Shown: piece after piece, positions 26,560-38,614 of the stretch
How the letters are laid out: every line of letters starts with the position of its first letter
Position numbering within the stretch: the first letter of the stretch is position 1
NCBI GenBank assembly: GCA_029531795.1
Contig: JAPEIS010000010.1
Coordinates: forward strand, 2,046,001 to 2,110,000
DNA: 64,000 bases
Direction of reading: 5' to 3'
DNA from: Sclerotinia nivalis
Taxonomy: Eukaryota; Ascomycota; Leotiomycetes; Helotiales; Sclerotiniaceae
The notes under the pieces: model-generated
What the model saw: the letters and a program-made list of their open reading frames with translations, nothing else
Told to the model about the DNA's origin: nothing
The model's database searches: none
Made by a program: the position numbers and the translations under genes

Positions 26560-28843
26560 ATGGCAAACATAACTTTGCGCAGACGATTAGCACTTCTCTT
26601 TACCATTTCCATCTTCACCATCGCCCTCCTCTATTTCTGGAAAGTGCAATATTCACCTCAAACCGGAGAGGAAAGATTGCGACCAAAGCCGGTGATTCCG
26701 GAAAAGCCTGATGCTATTAAGGAACCGACCAATGAGGATGATGCAAAATTTCAATACTCAACAACCTCCATTTCCCCAACTTCGAGCACATTAATCGATT
26801 TCATAACACAAACCTCCAATATGCCTACAACTACCCCTTCTGACATTTCATCAAGGCCAAATGTTACAATCCCGCAAGGAACATTCATCGGAAAACAAAC
26901 TTCCAAATACCCACAAATCCTCGAAGAGTTCCTCGGAATCCCTTACGCATTACCACCAACAGGAGACCGCAGATTTCGACCTCCTGTTCCCGTGAATACC
27001 TCAAATGAAACTTTTGATGTCACGAAACCTGCACCAAGATGTATATCCGGTCCAGACAATGAACCTCAAAGCGAGGATTGTCTTCATCTGAATATCTATC
27101 GTCCTAAAGGCACGAATTCATCAAATGAGAAATTACCGGTTTTGATTCATGTTCATGGTGGAGCATTCAATTTTGGATATGCAGATGATCGAGAGATACA
27201 ATCTCTTGTGGGCTGGTCTAAGCAACCCCTGATTGCCATCACGTTTGAGTATAGAGTGGGAGCTTTGGGATTTTTACCTTCGAAGTTGATGGCTGATGAA
27301 GGGGCTTTAAATTTGGGATTGAAGGACCAGAAGTTGTTATTTGAGTGGGTGCAGAAATATATTTCAAGCTTCGGTGGTGATCCGGATAACGTTACGGTAA
27401 TGGGTCCGTCAGCTGGAGCTCATTCTGTAAGTTGACTTTTATTGTGACAATCGTGATTAGCCACTAGTAGCAACATACTCTCATCAAGGTCTTTCAATAG
27501 TTTGAAATGCAGTCTGATGACGAGGCATCCTAAATTCTTTTATGAATTTTATGTGTTATATTATTATTGAAATGGTCTATTGGGCATTTGGAATCCATTA
27601 TCAAGTTCCCATTAAAAATTCGCAGTTTTTCAAGCTAGAAAGCGTTTAAATGCATACTGTAGTTCAGGCCGTTGAAACCCCAGTTTTTGTTAATAACCCA
27701 AGTATGATTAATATACCATTGTGAATTCTAACGACGATACAGATCGGTCATCACCTAATAAAAAATGATGGTTCCCCTCTACCATTTGCTAAAGCAATCA
27801 TCGAATCAGGGGGACCCACAGCTCGAGCCGTCTATGCTTATGACAACCCCCTTCACGAAACTCAATTCTCAGAATTTCTCAACAAGCTTGATATTCCTAG
27901 CACTCCTCGTAGCGAAATCCTCCCAAAACTTCGCAGCCTCCCCGTCACATCCATAAAAGCTGCCTCGGAGCAAATTTTTGAATATTACAACCCCTCTCTT
28001 CGTTGGCCTTTCCAACCCTGCGTCGATGGACCTGGTCCAAACAGTATCATTCCAATATCACCAATCCAAGCATTTTTAAACAACACATATCACCATATCC
28101 CTATACTCACCGGTTATAACACCAACGAAGGATCATTCTTCGTCCCTAAATCCCCTAATAACGCAGATTCCTTCATCGATTTCTTTCATGTTCTCCTACC
28201 CACTCTTTCCACAGAAGACCTCTCACTCCTCGACTCCCTCTACCCAAATCCCGAATCCAATCCCAACTCTCCATACGCCTTCAACAACACCGCTTTCGGC
28301 GTAGGAAATCAATATCGACGTCTCGATAAAGCATATGGAGATTTCGCATACATAAGCCCCGTACGCCAAACCGCATATTTTGCTTCCGGTGAACATCCTT
28401 ACAAGCACTCTTCCTCAAATTCAAGTCAACCAAAGCAAGCACCAGTATATCTATACCACTACGCGGTAAATAGTAGTATCCTCCAAGGTGCCACTCATGG
28501 AGATCAATCCCCCTTCCCTGTCTTCTCATCAGAGGTAACACACATATCCCCAACGATTAAAGAAATCGCAGGCTTAATGCATGCGTATTGGACATCTTTT
28601 ATCATTTCTCCCACCGGAGACCCAAATGCTATTCCAGGGAGATATCCTACTCGTATGCTGTGGTCAGAATATAAAGGTGAGAAAGGCAAAAGACAAAAAA
28701 TGATTTTTGGAATGGGAAATGATGAGATTGCGAGGGGAAAAGAGAAAGGCGATGTGGTGCAAATGGAAGATGATAGGAATGATGAGATGGAGAGAGAAGC
28801 TTGTGCGTTTTGGTGGGAGAGGGTGGGATTGTGGGAGGGCTAG
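26560..28843 (+). CDS. Membrane-anchored type-B carboxylesterase/lipase
   Basis: Exons 26560-27426 and 27743-28843; 1968 nt, 655 aa. It starts with a short basic tail and one hydrophobic segment (residues 10-26, ALLFTISIFTIALLYFW), a signal anchor, then a Ser/Thr-rich stalk and the alpha/beta-hydrolase domain from about 108 (GTFIGKQTS). Motifs: the PQSEDCLHLNIYRP box, oxyanion loop HVHGGAFNFG, and nucleophile elbow GPSAGAHS with Ser284 (family usual is GESAG). The other triad members are probably Glu418 (YNTNEGSFF) and His541 (ATHGDQSPF). Known family role is ester hydrolysis; the substrate is unknown. The intron is 316 nt, long for this genome, and splits the gene directly after the nucleophile elbow (SAGAHS|IGHHL). 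The last six codons and stop lie in a 58-bp tandem duplication. Confidence 0.9.
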
Positions 28844-28938
28844 TTTTGGACATGCGTGTTGGAGTCGGTCGTGTATTGTGGTGGGATTGTGGGAGGGCTA
28901 GTTTTGGACATGCGTGTTGGAGTCGGTCGTGTATTGTG
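28823..28938. repeat. Perfect 58-bp tandem duplication over a gene's 3' end
   Basis: 28823-28880 and 28881-28938 are identical. The first copy begins with the last six codons (V-G-L-W-E-G) and TAG stop of the carboxylesterase; the second copy lies in the 3' flank. Confidence 0.97.
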
Positions 28939-30472
28939 GTGTGGTGTGTGGAATTTGTACTGCTGTGCTATGCTATGTATTTGGAAATTAAAATATACTC
29001 ATAAGCGAAATTCCAATTAGTATTTGTGACACGAGGGGTTTGGATCAGTGTATACTGGGTTGTTTTATGAAGTATTAAGTATTGAGTATCCTGGATAGAA
29101 TAATAAATAATAAATCAGAAGCAAGAAATACATTCCCAACTCCCGATTGAATATTAGATAGGTATACATATGACTGAGTATGAATTTAAGAATTTAAGAA
29201 TTTAAGAATTTAATGATCTGATATTTCGATACATAAGATCTTACATCTACTAATCTCTAAAAGATTTTAGATTTGGATTGTGAGAAGAAGAAGAAGAAGA
29301 AGGGAGAGATGAAAAAAATAAAAAATAAAAAAAAGTTAAGAGAAGAAGAGAGAAATAGAAATAGAAATAAATCTAAAGATCAAAATAGAAATAGATATAG
29401 ATATAGATATAGAAATCTCTAGGAGTGGAATGGAGTGAAGTGGATAAGGAAAAAAAATCGAGGGTTAAGTTAACGAAACTCGAAAAACCACCAGAAAAGA
29501 AATAGAATTTCTCATCTTATCTGTACTTAAGATATAGTATAAAACCTACCCAAGCACCTCAAGAATCTTCATCAGCTGAGAATAGATGTATAATTTTCAT
29601 TCTTTCTTTCGTCTATCTAATACCTATGTATGGTATGGGTAATATATCCCTATCGCTATCCCTATCCCATTTCCTCTCCAGTCCTCGTGTAGACTGGTTT
29701 TCCTGATATCTAGGTATTGTTACAAAACAAGTTCAGAAAGAGGGGAAAAAAAAAAATTTGAAAACCGATGTTGTATCATTTGCCTGTGTGTTTTCAAATT
29801 GGCATAATAAAGCAGACTGCGCCAAAACTCCTGATAATGCCGCTCAACGAATATAGTCAACGAATCTAGAATTTTTGTGAATGTGTGCTTGTCGTCTAAT
29901 GTCGGTTGATGCGTATGATGAGTTTGAATGAGGGCTGTGAAAGATATGCTGTGAGATGCGTGGTAGGTAGTTGATGATATTAGCAATATGGGCACATAGT
30001 ACGCTAAACGCTATGTCATAAGATGTGCTGAATGCCGTCCAAATTGTTTTGAATGAATCGCTCAGCTATCCAAACCTAAGCTCTTTTCAAGTGCTCATCT
30101 AAGATGGATATGAATAGCCAATTGGGGATGTCGACATCTGTCGTCATAGTTGGAGATAAAACCGTGCACTGAGTGGAAGGATGGGAATTCGATCGAGAGG
30201 TTCATCATATCATTAGTGAAGACGGATATTTTTGGAAAATGCCGTGTTATCCCCATCGGCGTCGTCCATTTTCGTATCCAAATTTCGATCTCCGTTTTCA
30301 CTTCTTATCATAATTCATCTCCTGTTTCATCTGGCACATTTCCAACACGCTCCCACCAAACCCATCTCAGCCACATCTTCCACTATCACCACATTCCCAT
30401 CCTTCCTCTCCCACTGTTATTCCCTATCCAACCTCCAACCCCACTCCCTCCCCACACCCATTTCACAAACCC
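28939..30472. other. Intergenic, microsatellite-rich
   Basis: No gene recognised. It holds (GAATTTAA)n at about 29182-29213, (GAA)n at about 29284-29302, and AGAAAT/AGATAT hexamer runs at about 29350-29415. 30300-30470 is CT/CA-rich. The minus-strand frame at 29720-29995 has no domain. Confidence 0.5.
29182..29213. repeat. Octanucleotide array (GAATTTAA)n
   Basis: Four tandem units of GAATTTAA in the 3' flank of the carboxylesterase gene. Confidence 0.85.
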
Positions 30473-30808
30473 CTAACGACTTTCCCCAAAAACTCCACTA
30501 GGCGCCGCCCTCTTACTTTTCGACCCCACCGTCCCCTGAATACTTCCCAATCCAATACTTCCCACCAAAGGAGTAGGTCCAATAGCCCAAGTTCCCAAAG
30601 CCGTCGTTGCAAACGTCTGTGTATATATCGGTATATATGAGACGGTCGTGGTACCATCTGTTGTGTAAAGTGATGGGGCTCCTGGAGTTGTGGTTGCCAT
30701 CTGCGTTGCTACTGATGTGAGGACTACACCACCTAAACCTGCTTGTGCGTATGTGAGGGTTGGGAGGAGGGCGAGGAGAGATAAGGTGTAGGGTGAGGTG
30801 AGATGCAT
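30473..30808 (-). CDS. Small secreted protein, possibly KRE1-like wall protein
   Basis: A single 111-aa ORF with a clear signal peptide (YTLSLLALLPTLTYAQA, residues 6-22), then a Thr/Gly/Val-rich body without cysteines (TTDGTTTVSYIPIYTQTF, GSIGLGSIQGTVGSK). The YTQTF...GSIGLG pattern resembles small ascomycete wall proteins often annotated as KRE1-like. That is a recalled resemblance, not a search result. The C-terminus is SKRAAPSGVFGESR, not hydrophobic, so no GPI anchor signal is visible unless a 3' exon is missed. A KR pair near residue 98 could be a Kex2 site. Confidence 0.55.
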   Translation of the reverse strand: MHLTSPYTLSLLALLPTLTYAQAGLGGVVLTSVATQMATTTPGAPSLYTTDGTTTVSYIPIYTQTFATTALGTWAIGPTPLVGSIGLGSIQGTVGSKSKRAAPSGVFGESR

Positions 30809-33631
30809 TTTGTGATGATTGTGGTCGCGAATTGAAATGAGCTTTTGCGGAAGTTGGATTCCGTCAAGTCGGAAAGGTCGTGATGAGTGTCAATTCGGAT
30901 AGCTATCGTAAAGTGACGTACTGTCGCGATTGATGGATATTTCCAGTTGTCTTTCGTTTGGTATTCGTGTCCAATCAATAATTTCGTCCGTTTGTTGGGG
31001 ACTTTGTAATTTGTTACGAATATCAATTTACTATTCTGGAAGTAACTAAAGTGAAAGGGGTAAAAGTGGATACATAGCCACTTTTGTGCATTTGCCAATG
31101 TGGCTTGACTGCTTGCGTGGCTTTTATCATGTGCTTATGTAAGGACCGTCGATGGCTTGATCCCCTGATGGCCCAACGTACCCAACCCTTAGAGCCAATC
31201 CTTTTCCCGAAGTTACGGATCTATTTTGCCGACTTCCCTTATCTACATTGTTCTATCAACTAGAGGCTGTTCACCTTGGAGACCTGCTGCGGTTATGAGT
31301 ACGACCTGGCTTGAAAGCTATTCCTTCCCGCGGATTTTCAAGGGACGTCGACGTCCATCCTAGGCTAGAGTACATGATCAAAGAGGTAAAAGATCAATAG
31401 GTTCGTCCTAAAATTAAATGTCTCGTGTTGACATGGTATAAGATTGTAGATCGTGTAGATCTTAACGGTCCAGATTTGCCCAACTTCGCCATGTAGCACC
31501 TCCTCGTATGCTCAGCAGAATGATCATCGGCAGTTATTCAAGAGGGGGCTTCTAGATTTATATTTGGTGCTGAAAGAAGTTTGTTGAATAGCCAATAAAC
31601 TCTGGGAAGCTGTTCGTTCATTTTGTTGAGAATAAGTTTTTCACCGACCAAAAGCCTCCCTAGTATTCTCATTTCTGTTTGATATCACTCTAGCTGAATA
31701 TCGAATCGGCCACTCCGTATTTGTCTTCAAACAATTGATAATAACAGGTTATCAAAGTTACCCACATGACTCAAAAATATCTTATCCGCTTAGACCTTCT
31801 ATACATATTTCTAGAAGGTTTTACCCAGATTGCAGTACATGGATAGGCAGTGATAGGCAGCCCGCAGATGAGAGCTTGGGGCAAATACTGCTCTAGTTCG
31901 ATATACTTTTTAATGAGAGGCTTGATAGGAGGTCATTGGATGTCATCATCGTCATCTTTTTTTCGCATATCGTTTTTTATACCTGCTCTTTTCGGAATAT
32001 TGCCTTCAGCCCTGTGCCTTTCTCTGTATTGTTTTAACGTTCAAGACATTTCACGAAGGGGCCGGAGAAGACGACCTAGCCTACTATGTTGAAGAAATGT
32101 GGCACCTAAAGGGGAAAATAAAGGGAAGCTCACTTCCGTGGCCTTAACCTTCAAATCCGAAGGAAAACCGAATTATATTATTTTCGCTTCATCTAAAAGT
32201 AGTCGTCCATTTATAATTGAATTGTTTTTAACCCGATAAAATGTTTTGTGTAGTGCTGGCTTTTTTGACTTTTTAATAACCAATCAATCGGTCTAGTGGC
32301 TGGTTCAAGAAGAAGCCGTGTCTTTTCGAAACGCCTCATCTACTCACTCGTGCCTTTGCCGCTTAAACCTAATAAATATCATCAAAGCGCCTACAAGTTA
32401 TTTACATTTTCGTACCCAATCATGCATTCTTACCCAATAAATATGAATGGTCTCAGTTGAACATACATTACCTAGAACAGTTTCTCCGCTGCCTCCGATC
32501 TTTTATACGTAGACTTGCATAATGTGCACAATATCCTAAGGCCGTTTTGGCTCTTTTGCTTATCTTTCTTTTGCGTTTGTTCCCAGACTTCCAACCTACA
32601 CACATAGTTGCTAGTATTTGATCTTCATCGCACTAGAGTTACAAATTGTTAATTAGTATGACAGGTGATAAAAGGAGCGAGCACAGATGAAGAGCTAATT
32701 AGATATAATTCTCATTTCCGACTTTCCCACCCCTAAGACAAGTTCCAAATATTCCGAGCTAGAAAAAAGAAAAAAGAAAAAAACAAACCAAACTTTCCTT
32801 ATCACATTAGGTAGGGTTATCCTTGGGTCATCATTATTCATTATCCTCTGTAGATAACTACCAAAGCGTCCACTTTCACCTTATACCCACCAATCATCAC
32901 CAGTTAAGGTTTGACTTTGCCACCTTTTCAGTCCCCAGTATGCAGCCCATTAACCCTTGCAACTTTTAATCCCTGGCAACAAAAGCCCAGATCCAAGCTT
33001 CTTAGGGGGAAACCATCGATGAGTCTAGTACAACTAATTAGGTTAAGGCTGAATGAAATACTTTCTATTCGCTCAACCAAGGTTTTTGTATCCGCAAATC
33101 GAAGCCTTCTAGTTTCTACTTTCTAGTTTCTAGTTTCTAATTTCTATTTTCTATTTTCTACTTTCTACTTTCTACCTTCTACCTTCTACCTCCTACTTTC
33201 TAGGTTGTACCTTTAGAGAGACCCATTCAATCCTTTTAAAAGGACTGGCCGATTCTCCTAATGCTTGAACGGCACTTGATATCTTCTTTTTTAGAACATA
33301 AAAGCCTTTCTTTCCTCTCGTTAATTTATATTTACAATTGAAGCTTATCACTACCTCCTTCACGATCAATCTACTGTTATCTAAATCCTTCAATAAACCA
33401 ATAACCAACACGAGCTTACTCGAGTCAAGTATATCAAACATTACTTCATTGACTTCGGTTTTTCATCACGATTCATTTCAAGCATTAGTTATCATATTCT
33501 TTAACCTCACGATTCATGATCTCGTTCTGTTGAAGCCGATATACTTCACCTCTTGATGGACTTATAATCACGACATTTTCCCCTTCTGAGATCAACTTAA
33601 TAGCTTATCTTTTACTCTTTCCATCTCCACC
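30809..33631. other. 2.8-kb intergenic region
   Basis: No gene can be supported; all frames are short. There is an A-rich tract at about 32760-32790 and a TTTCTAN heptamer array at 33110-33205. The final 400 bases are C/T-rich with many CTTTC runs and probably form the long leader of the next plus-strand gene. Confidence 0.5.
33110..33205. repeat. Degenerate heptanucleotide array (TTTCTAN)n
   Basis: Thirteen or so 7-nt units drifting from TTTCTAG to TTTCTAC to CTTCTAC along the array, ending at CTTTCTAGG. The ordered drift looks like stepwise unit turnover. Confidence 0.85.
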
Positions 33632-34435
33632 ATGTTCGAGAACTTTACTTTCGGCGCTGCTCCGACCAATCCTTATCAATGCGACGATGATTTGCAACTA
33701 TCACCAAGGGACGACTCGTATCCTGTACCATTATCGCCTTCCGACAATTCATATCCTTTCTTCGACGACTATAAACCTTCCACGCCACTTGATGATATAA
33801 TTAATAAATTTCGTCAACAATCACTTTCCTATGAAGATGCAAGAGATATTCAGTCTCGGCAATATACATCTCCAACACCTTCCTTATCTGGAGATTCGGA
33901 GATGTCTTCTCCATCCAACGCCACACAATCTGTACCCACTACACCTACTTCTCCTTATAGGGCCGGAGTTCTAGCTTGTCGGAGACTACAACGTCAAGTT
34001 AATGTGCAACTTCAATGTTCAACCTCTCACATTCGTGATATCAGTTCATTAGTCGAAGATATGCTTAGCAACAACTCTCAATGCAATTTGCACAAATCTC
34101 CTTCAAAAACCACTTTTGTGTCTCCGGCAATGTCTACTCTGGTAGTCGATCCCTGTACACAAAACGATTGGAGCGATATTGAGATGGAGAAGGCCAGGAG
34201 AAGATGGTTCAATATTGTCGTAAATGATGTTGATGAGGCTTATGTCGAAGGAGATAATTGGGATAGGGAAGAAGCATGTTTATCACTTAGAAGAGCCAGT
34301 ACACCGATTGGTATTAAAAAACAAGGTTTGAGGTGTAGGACGAGCATGGAAAGTGTTGGGGGAATTAGAATGAAGGTCGCCAAGGTACCGAGAATGAGGA
34401 TGAGAAAGGGAAAGGTTGGGAGAGTGGTTGAGTAA
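33632..34435 (+). CDS. Ser/Pro-rich protein of unknown function (267 aa)
   Basis: A single open exon; start context TCCACCATGTTC is a good fungal one. The first 110 residues are acidic and Ser/Pro/Tyr-rich (LSPRDDSYPVPLSPSDNSYP, a near-duplicated motif). The middle holds a helical block (AGVLACRRLQRQVNVQLQCS to LVEDMLSN) and a second (DWSDIEMEKARRRWFNIVVN). The C-terminus is strongly basic (KVAKVPRMRMRKGKVGRVVE), suggestive of nucleic-acid or nuclear targeting. No known domain is recognised. The long C/T-rich leader upstream and steady codon usage support a real gene. Confidence 0.65.
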   Translation: MFENFTFGAAPTNPYQCDDDLQLSPRDDSYPVPLSPSDNSYPFFDDYKPSTPLDDIINKFRQQSLSYEDARDIQSRQYTSPTPSLSGDSEMSSPSNATQSVPTTPTSPYRAGVLACRRLQRQVNVQLQCSTSHIRDISSLVEDMLSNNSQCNLHKSPSKTTFVSPAMSTLVVDPCTQNDWSDIEMEKARRRWFNIVVNDVDEAYVEGDNWDREEACLSLRRASTPIGIKKQGLRCRTSMESVGGIRMKVAKVPRMRMRKGKVGRVVE

Positions 34436-35280
34436 TGGAGTTTTATACCTTGGGTTTCGTTTTCTCGATGTCGATGTGATTGGGATGGCTGTAATGTTTC
34501 TGTCGAGGTTCAACTTTTAGGTTGGAAAATTGGCGTTTGGGGGACTGGATGGATGAATATACGGATGAGTCCCACGGCTGGTTATACTGGGAATGGAATT
34601 GAAATCGGATGGGTTGGCCATCTGGTAGATGAGTTAGACACCTTTACTTACTCGGCTGTTGGCTTGAGCCTATTCAAACATATACCCTGGGATATTAGAG
34701 ACGGTTACAGGACTAAACAGGAGAGATTTTGGCGGTAGATTCTATATCTACCAAACGGATCCTTTAGAATTTAATTATATTCGTACTTGGTGCAATTAGC
34801 ACAAGTTGATGAATGAATGAGTAGAATTTTTATGTCATATTTTGTACTCTACTCTAGGCGCAAGTGAGAAACTCATATTATAATGCTTTTACTTCCCAGT
34901 GATCAGGAGGGGTGATGGATGACTGCAGACTTCTTCGAGAAATTCGGATTATTACTTTTTAAAGACCCGTTGAGAGAACTTCATGTCTTGAGATTATTAA
35001 ATATCTCCACAATTAGGTAAAATATGGCGTAGATAGACTGTAATTTTTATAACCCACGGCTCTCTGGTTTGAACAAAGTCGTCATTTCTAGTACTTGCAC
35101 TCTTACTCATACTCGGCCACCGTAATCTCAACTCCACCATTCAATTCCGCCCTGTCGAAATTTCCCTAACGCGCATTCTATTTAGCATTCACAACTCCCT
35201 GCCCTCATATTACACCATCCAATGTCAATTCGATAGTACCAAGCTCACACAGAGCTTCTAATCACATTACAGTCCTCAAA
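34436..35280. other. Intergenic, no gene recognised
   Basis: About 850 bp between two plus-strand genes. It has short frames only and C/A-rich leader-like sequence from about 35090. Confidence 0.5.
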
Positions 35281-36105
35281 ATGGCAGCCTCATTACGCGC
35301 CGCAAGTTCCAATGTCTCGAACCGTACAGTCCATGTTAAAATCTTTCCTTCTGCGAGAACATTCGCGGAAAGAAGAGAGGTGCTGAGGGTTTTGGAGAGG
35401 TTTGGTGAGGTTACTATGTTTAGGAGTTTGAAGGTATGTTTGAATCACTAGGTTATTTATTACTCTTAAACTAGAAGGAGAGAAGAAATAAGATATATAT
35501 AAATATACTAACCCAATGAAAAGCATCACCCAATATCCCCCGTCCAAAACGCATTCATATCAATCTTCAACTCCGCAACCGCCGCCCAAGAACTCATCAA
35601 CGCAAGTCCCGTCCGCTACCGCCTAACCGTCGAGCCAAACCCCTCCTCCTCTGTCCCCGCAACTCCCTCCCACGATGAAAACCCATCCTCGGCACCAAAC
35701 CAAAACCCAAAACCAATCGAAAAAATCTTTTCTCTCTCTCTCAATATTTCCCGCTATACGCATGATCAATATATTTCGCATCCACTTACTAATCCCCTCT
35801 ATGGCCCTTTTAAACCAATTGATCCGAAGAGATCGGGGATCGCGGCGCATTTGGGGAAGAGTCTTGAAGGGAGGTTGTGGAGTAGGGGGTTGGCGGATTG
35901 GGATAGTGATGCGGGGAGGAGGAGTGGTTGGAATGAGGAGGAGAGGGAGGAAGATGGGGGGATGGGGAATGTGAGGGCGGAGAGGAGTGATAGGTCGAGT
36001 TCGAGTGTGCCGTTGAGGTTGGTGGAGAGGGATTTGGTGGTTAGGAGAGGGGGGAGGCCGAGGGTCATGGAGGGGTTGGTGAGGGAGGGGGAGGGGAGGG
36101 TGTGA
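35281..36105 (+). CDS. Small RRM-like fungal protein, possibly mitochondrial
   Basis: Exons 35281-35433 and 35524-36105 joined in phase 0 (GTATGT donor, TACTAAC branch point, AAAAG acceptor); 735 nt, 244 aa. Residues about 16-90 have the beta-alpha-beta layout of a divergent RRM: TVHVKIFPSARTFAERREVL, FGEVTMFRSLK, NAFISIFNSATAAQELINAS and YRLTVEP. The RNP aromatic motifs are weak, so RNA binding is an inference. The second half is Glu/Arg/Gly-rich and ends in a basic, low-complexity tail (LVVRRGGRPRVMEGLVREGE). The N-terminus (MAASLRAASSNVSNRTVHVK) could be a weak mitochondrial presequence. The sequence switches from C-rich to G-rich codon choice midway through exon 2, a marked strand-composition change within one gene. 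Confidence 0.68.
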
Positions 36106-37148
36106 GGTGTTGGTGAGAGGGAAGGATGGAAGGAAAGAAATGTTATATTGGGGTTAAAAATGCGGATGCGGTTAGGTACCTGCGGACACAAGCTTCATCT
36201 TGTGTAGGAAGAAAGTACTTCCTATCAAAGATACAGTATACTGAAGAGGAGAATCATCTGGATAACAATTCAAGTGCTGAGCTTTATCCAAGCCATAGAT
36301 TCATCCCGATCGCCTTAAGCAAGGCGCCGACCTGTATAACTAATTCGACTAAATGCGCAATACTCGCAGCCATTATTCTACATAGCGTTAGCAATTTCGC
36401 AGGATATGGGAAAAGACAATTTTACAATACGTCGAGAAAAGAAAGCTGTACCTACAAGCTTAGTTCTCGTAGGCATCCTCAGCTTCCATATCTGTGGCTA
36501 TGGAATAATCTCAATAATGAAATTCATAGCCGTATCAAATCCAGAGTGTGTATTATTCTAAAGTAGTTGAAGGGAATTTGGAATTTACACCGTGCACTCT
36601 GAGATTCGCTCGGCCACATTTGAGGCACGGGAAATGTGGCGTGCATGGGAAAGAAAAGCGAATGTGAAAGCTACCATCTAGATGATTACCTAGATTAAAC
36701 ATGATTTGGGTCGGTAGATTGTTGTGTTTGTATTTTTACGTTTTTGTATATATATATGCATAAAGTATCTCAGGCGAGATTATTTGCCGCGGGTTCTCAA
36801 ATGCTAGGACGGCGAGTTTCCTATGTCGGATATGGGGAAGATTATAGGGGTTAGTTGTGAATCATTAAACAATTCGTAGAATCCCAAGGCTGTAAGATCC
36901 TAATCAATGATTACTCTAGTGCTAGCGAAGTCGTGGGAAAATAGCAAGTATATTATTCGTGCGATGGATTAGACTCAGGAGCTCGAAATCATTATGTTTC
37001 GACGCGAGGCTTTGGGGTTTATATGTTGGTTGGGATTGATGGGTTATGTTTCGCTTATTTTGTGCTGTGTTGGCTCGGAGGTGGGAGTATAGCTTCGGTT
37101 GGAGAGTATAGGGGCTTCTGCTTCGGTTGTTATTACTCCTAGATTTTA
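36106..37148. other. Intergenic / 3' region
   Basis: A 146-codon open frame (36126-36566) starts 20 bases after the previous stop but shows no domain and is probably 3' UTR. No other feature is seen. Confidence 0.45.
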
Positions 37149-37586
37149 TTATTGGAAGGAGTTTGTTGTGGGTTGTTGCTTTGTTTGTAGCGGCTTTGGC
37201 TTTGTCTTTCTTTTGGACTGAAGTTTGAACATAGGCCGTGGCTTTGTCGGCGTCGGCTTCAGCGCCCCCTCGCTTCTTCCAGACTGAAGTTTAATCATAG
37301 GCCGTGGCGTCATTTGCTTCGATATCTCCCACTGATCTAACAACAGCGGCATTGACTTAATTTTCACTGTTAATTCGGGATCTGCTTCTCTTGCAAAATA
37401 ATAGTAGTCTAAAATTAAATCTTGATACGTATCTGCAATAGCTGAGATAGCCATGGCGATAATGTGCGAGATAAGAATCCCCATAAAGATGTAAAACTTG
37501 AACATTTTGCGAGCGACGCGCGAAAAATATCTAATTCTTAGAGGCTCTGCTGTTTGTGGTTGGATTGTGTGGAGGATTACGGCCAT
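37149..37586 (-). CDS. Hypothetical small membrane protein (145 aa)
   Basis: Single ORF with ATG at 37586. It has one or two hydrophobic segments at about residues 28-50 (MFKFYIFMGILISHIIAMAI), then an acidic linker and a basic C-terminal tail with an internal duplication: TPRPMIKLQSGR and KPRPMFKLQSKR. The DNA copies of that duplication are visible at about 37215-37245 and 37275-37305. No family is recognised. It sits alone between gene-poor stretches, so it may be a species-specific gene or a spurious frame. Confidence 0.4.
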   Translation of the reverse strand: MAVILHTIQPQTAEPLRIRYFSRVARKMFKFYIFMGILISHIIAMAISAIADTYQDLILDYYYFAREADPELTVKIKSMPLLLDQWEISKQMTPRPMIKLQSGRSEGALKPTPTKPRPMFKLQSKRKTKPKPLQTKQQPTTNSFQ

Positions 37587-38606
37587 GAAGATAACGCCGT
37601 TCTTTGATATTTTGAATCAACTTCAATCCTTCTTTTCCCGTTTAATGTGTTCTCGGTGTACATCGATCACATTGGCAGACAAGATATATTGCACAATAGT
37701 CTGCCTTTGCAGAAAGAGAATTGATCGACGGGGAGACTTCCCACAGGGCCCCTAATGGGCTCAATGGGTAATGCTCGTAGAACGCAGTCACTGGCTCGTA
37801 TGAACGTTTTGATCTTGGGAAGTGAGCGATCCTGAGCAGCTGGACGCGCAACTTTTTTTAATACTGTGACTTGCAATTGTCGTGCAGCAATTGTGGTGTA
37901 ATGGAAATCGCTCTTTTTCATGCCTGTCATGCATTTGATATATGCGGCAGTTGGTTTTGCTCATACATTCCATGCCACATGCTGGCGTGTATCTCTTTAC
38001 AATTGATAATATATGCATTTATCCCAGAAGAAAGTAAACTACCCCGGAAGGAGACCTTCCAACTTCCAGGCTCCAATCAAGATCGTTGTTCTGCTCAACT
38101 ACATTGGTTCTTGATGGTTTTGTCCCACAGGCAATAGAAATATAGGGCATTTGCCATGATATATTCCATTCTGGTGGAAGCAATTATTAGTTTCCTAGCA
38201 CTGAAAGTGTCAAGGATGCCAAATACATGACGAATAATGCGCTTTTATTGGTTAAAGTAAAGCTGTAGTAGAAATAAAACGAAACCCGAAGCTTCACCCT
38301 TCTGCAACCATCAAATGTATTGTCGCTAGAACTAGGTTTTCTCCCGCATATGCCCTCAAGCTTCATCTCCGCAAATGATCCTTCAGTAGAAATTTCCTTA
38401 TGACACGGGGTCAAACTTTTCAAGTAGATCAAGACGAAATAAATCAAATTCTCTCTCCCCAGCCCAAACGTCAATATTATCACAGTTCACGCACTCGCGT
38501 CCGCTGAGATATTTGTTAGACGGTAGCGGAGTCTTGCTCTGCCCTCTGGTCTCCTTTTCACGCGTTCCATTTACCCACTTGTATATAATGCGTGAGATAT
38601 CAGGCT
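37587..38606. other. Intergenic, no gene recognised
   Basis: Short overlapping frames on both strands only; the flank into which the MITE at 38615 inserted. Confidence 0.5.
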
Positions 38607-38614
38607 TGCACATC

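Noticed and set aside
27427..27742. Carboxylesterase split into two genes or a pseudogene
   Set aside because: Good donor and acceptor and exact family continuity (SAGAHS|IGHHL) support one 316-nt intron.
36126..36566. 146-codon plus-strand ORF
   Set aside because: Starts 20 bases after the stop of the RRM-like gene, no domain; more likely 3' UTR.
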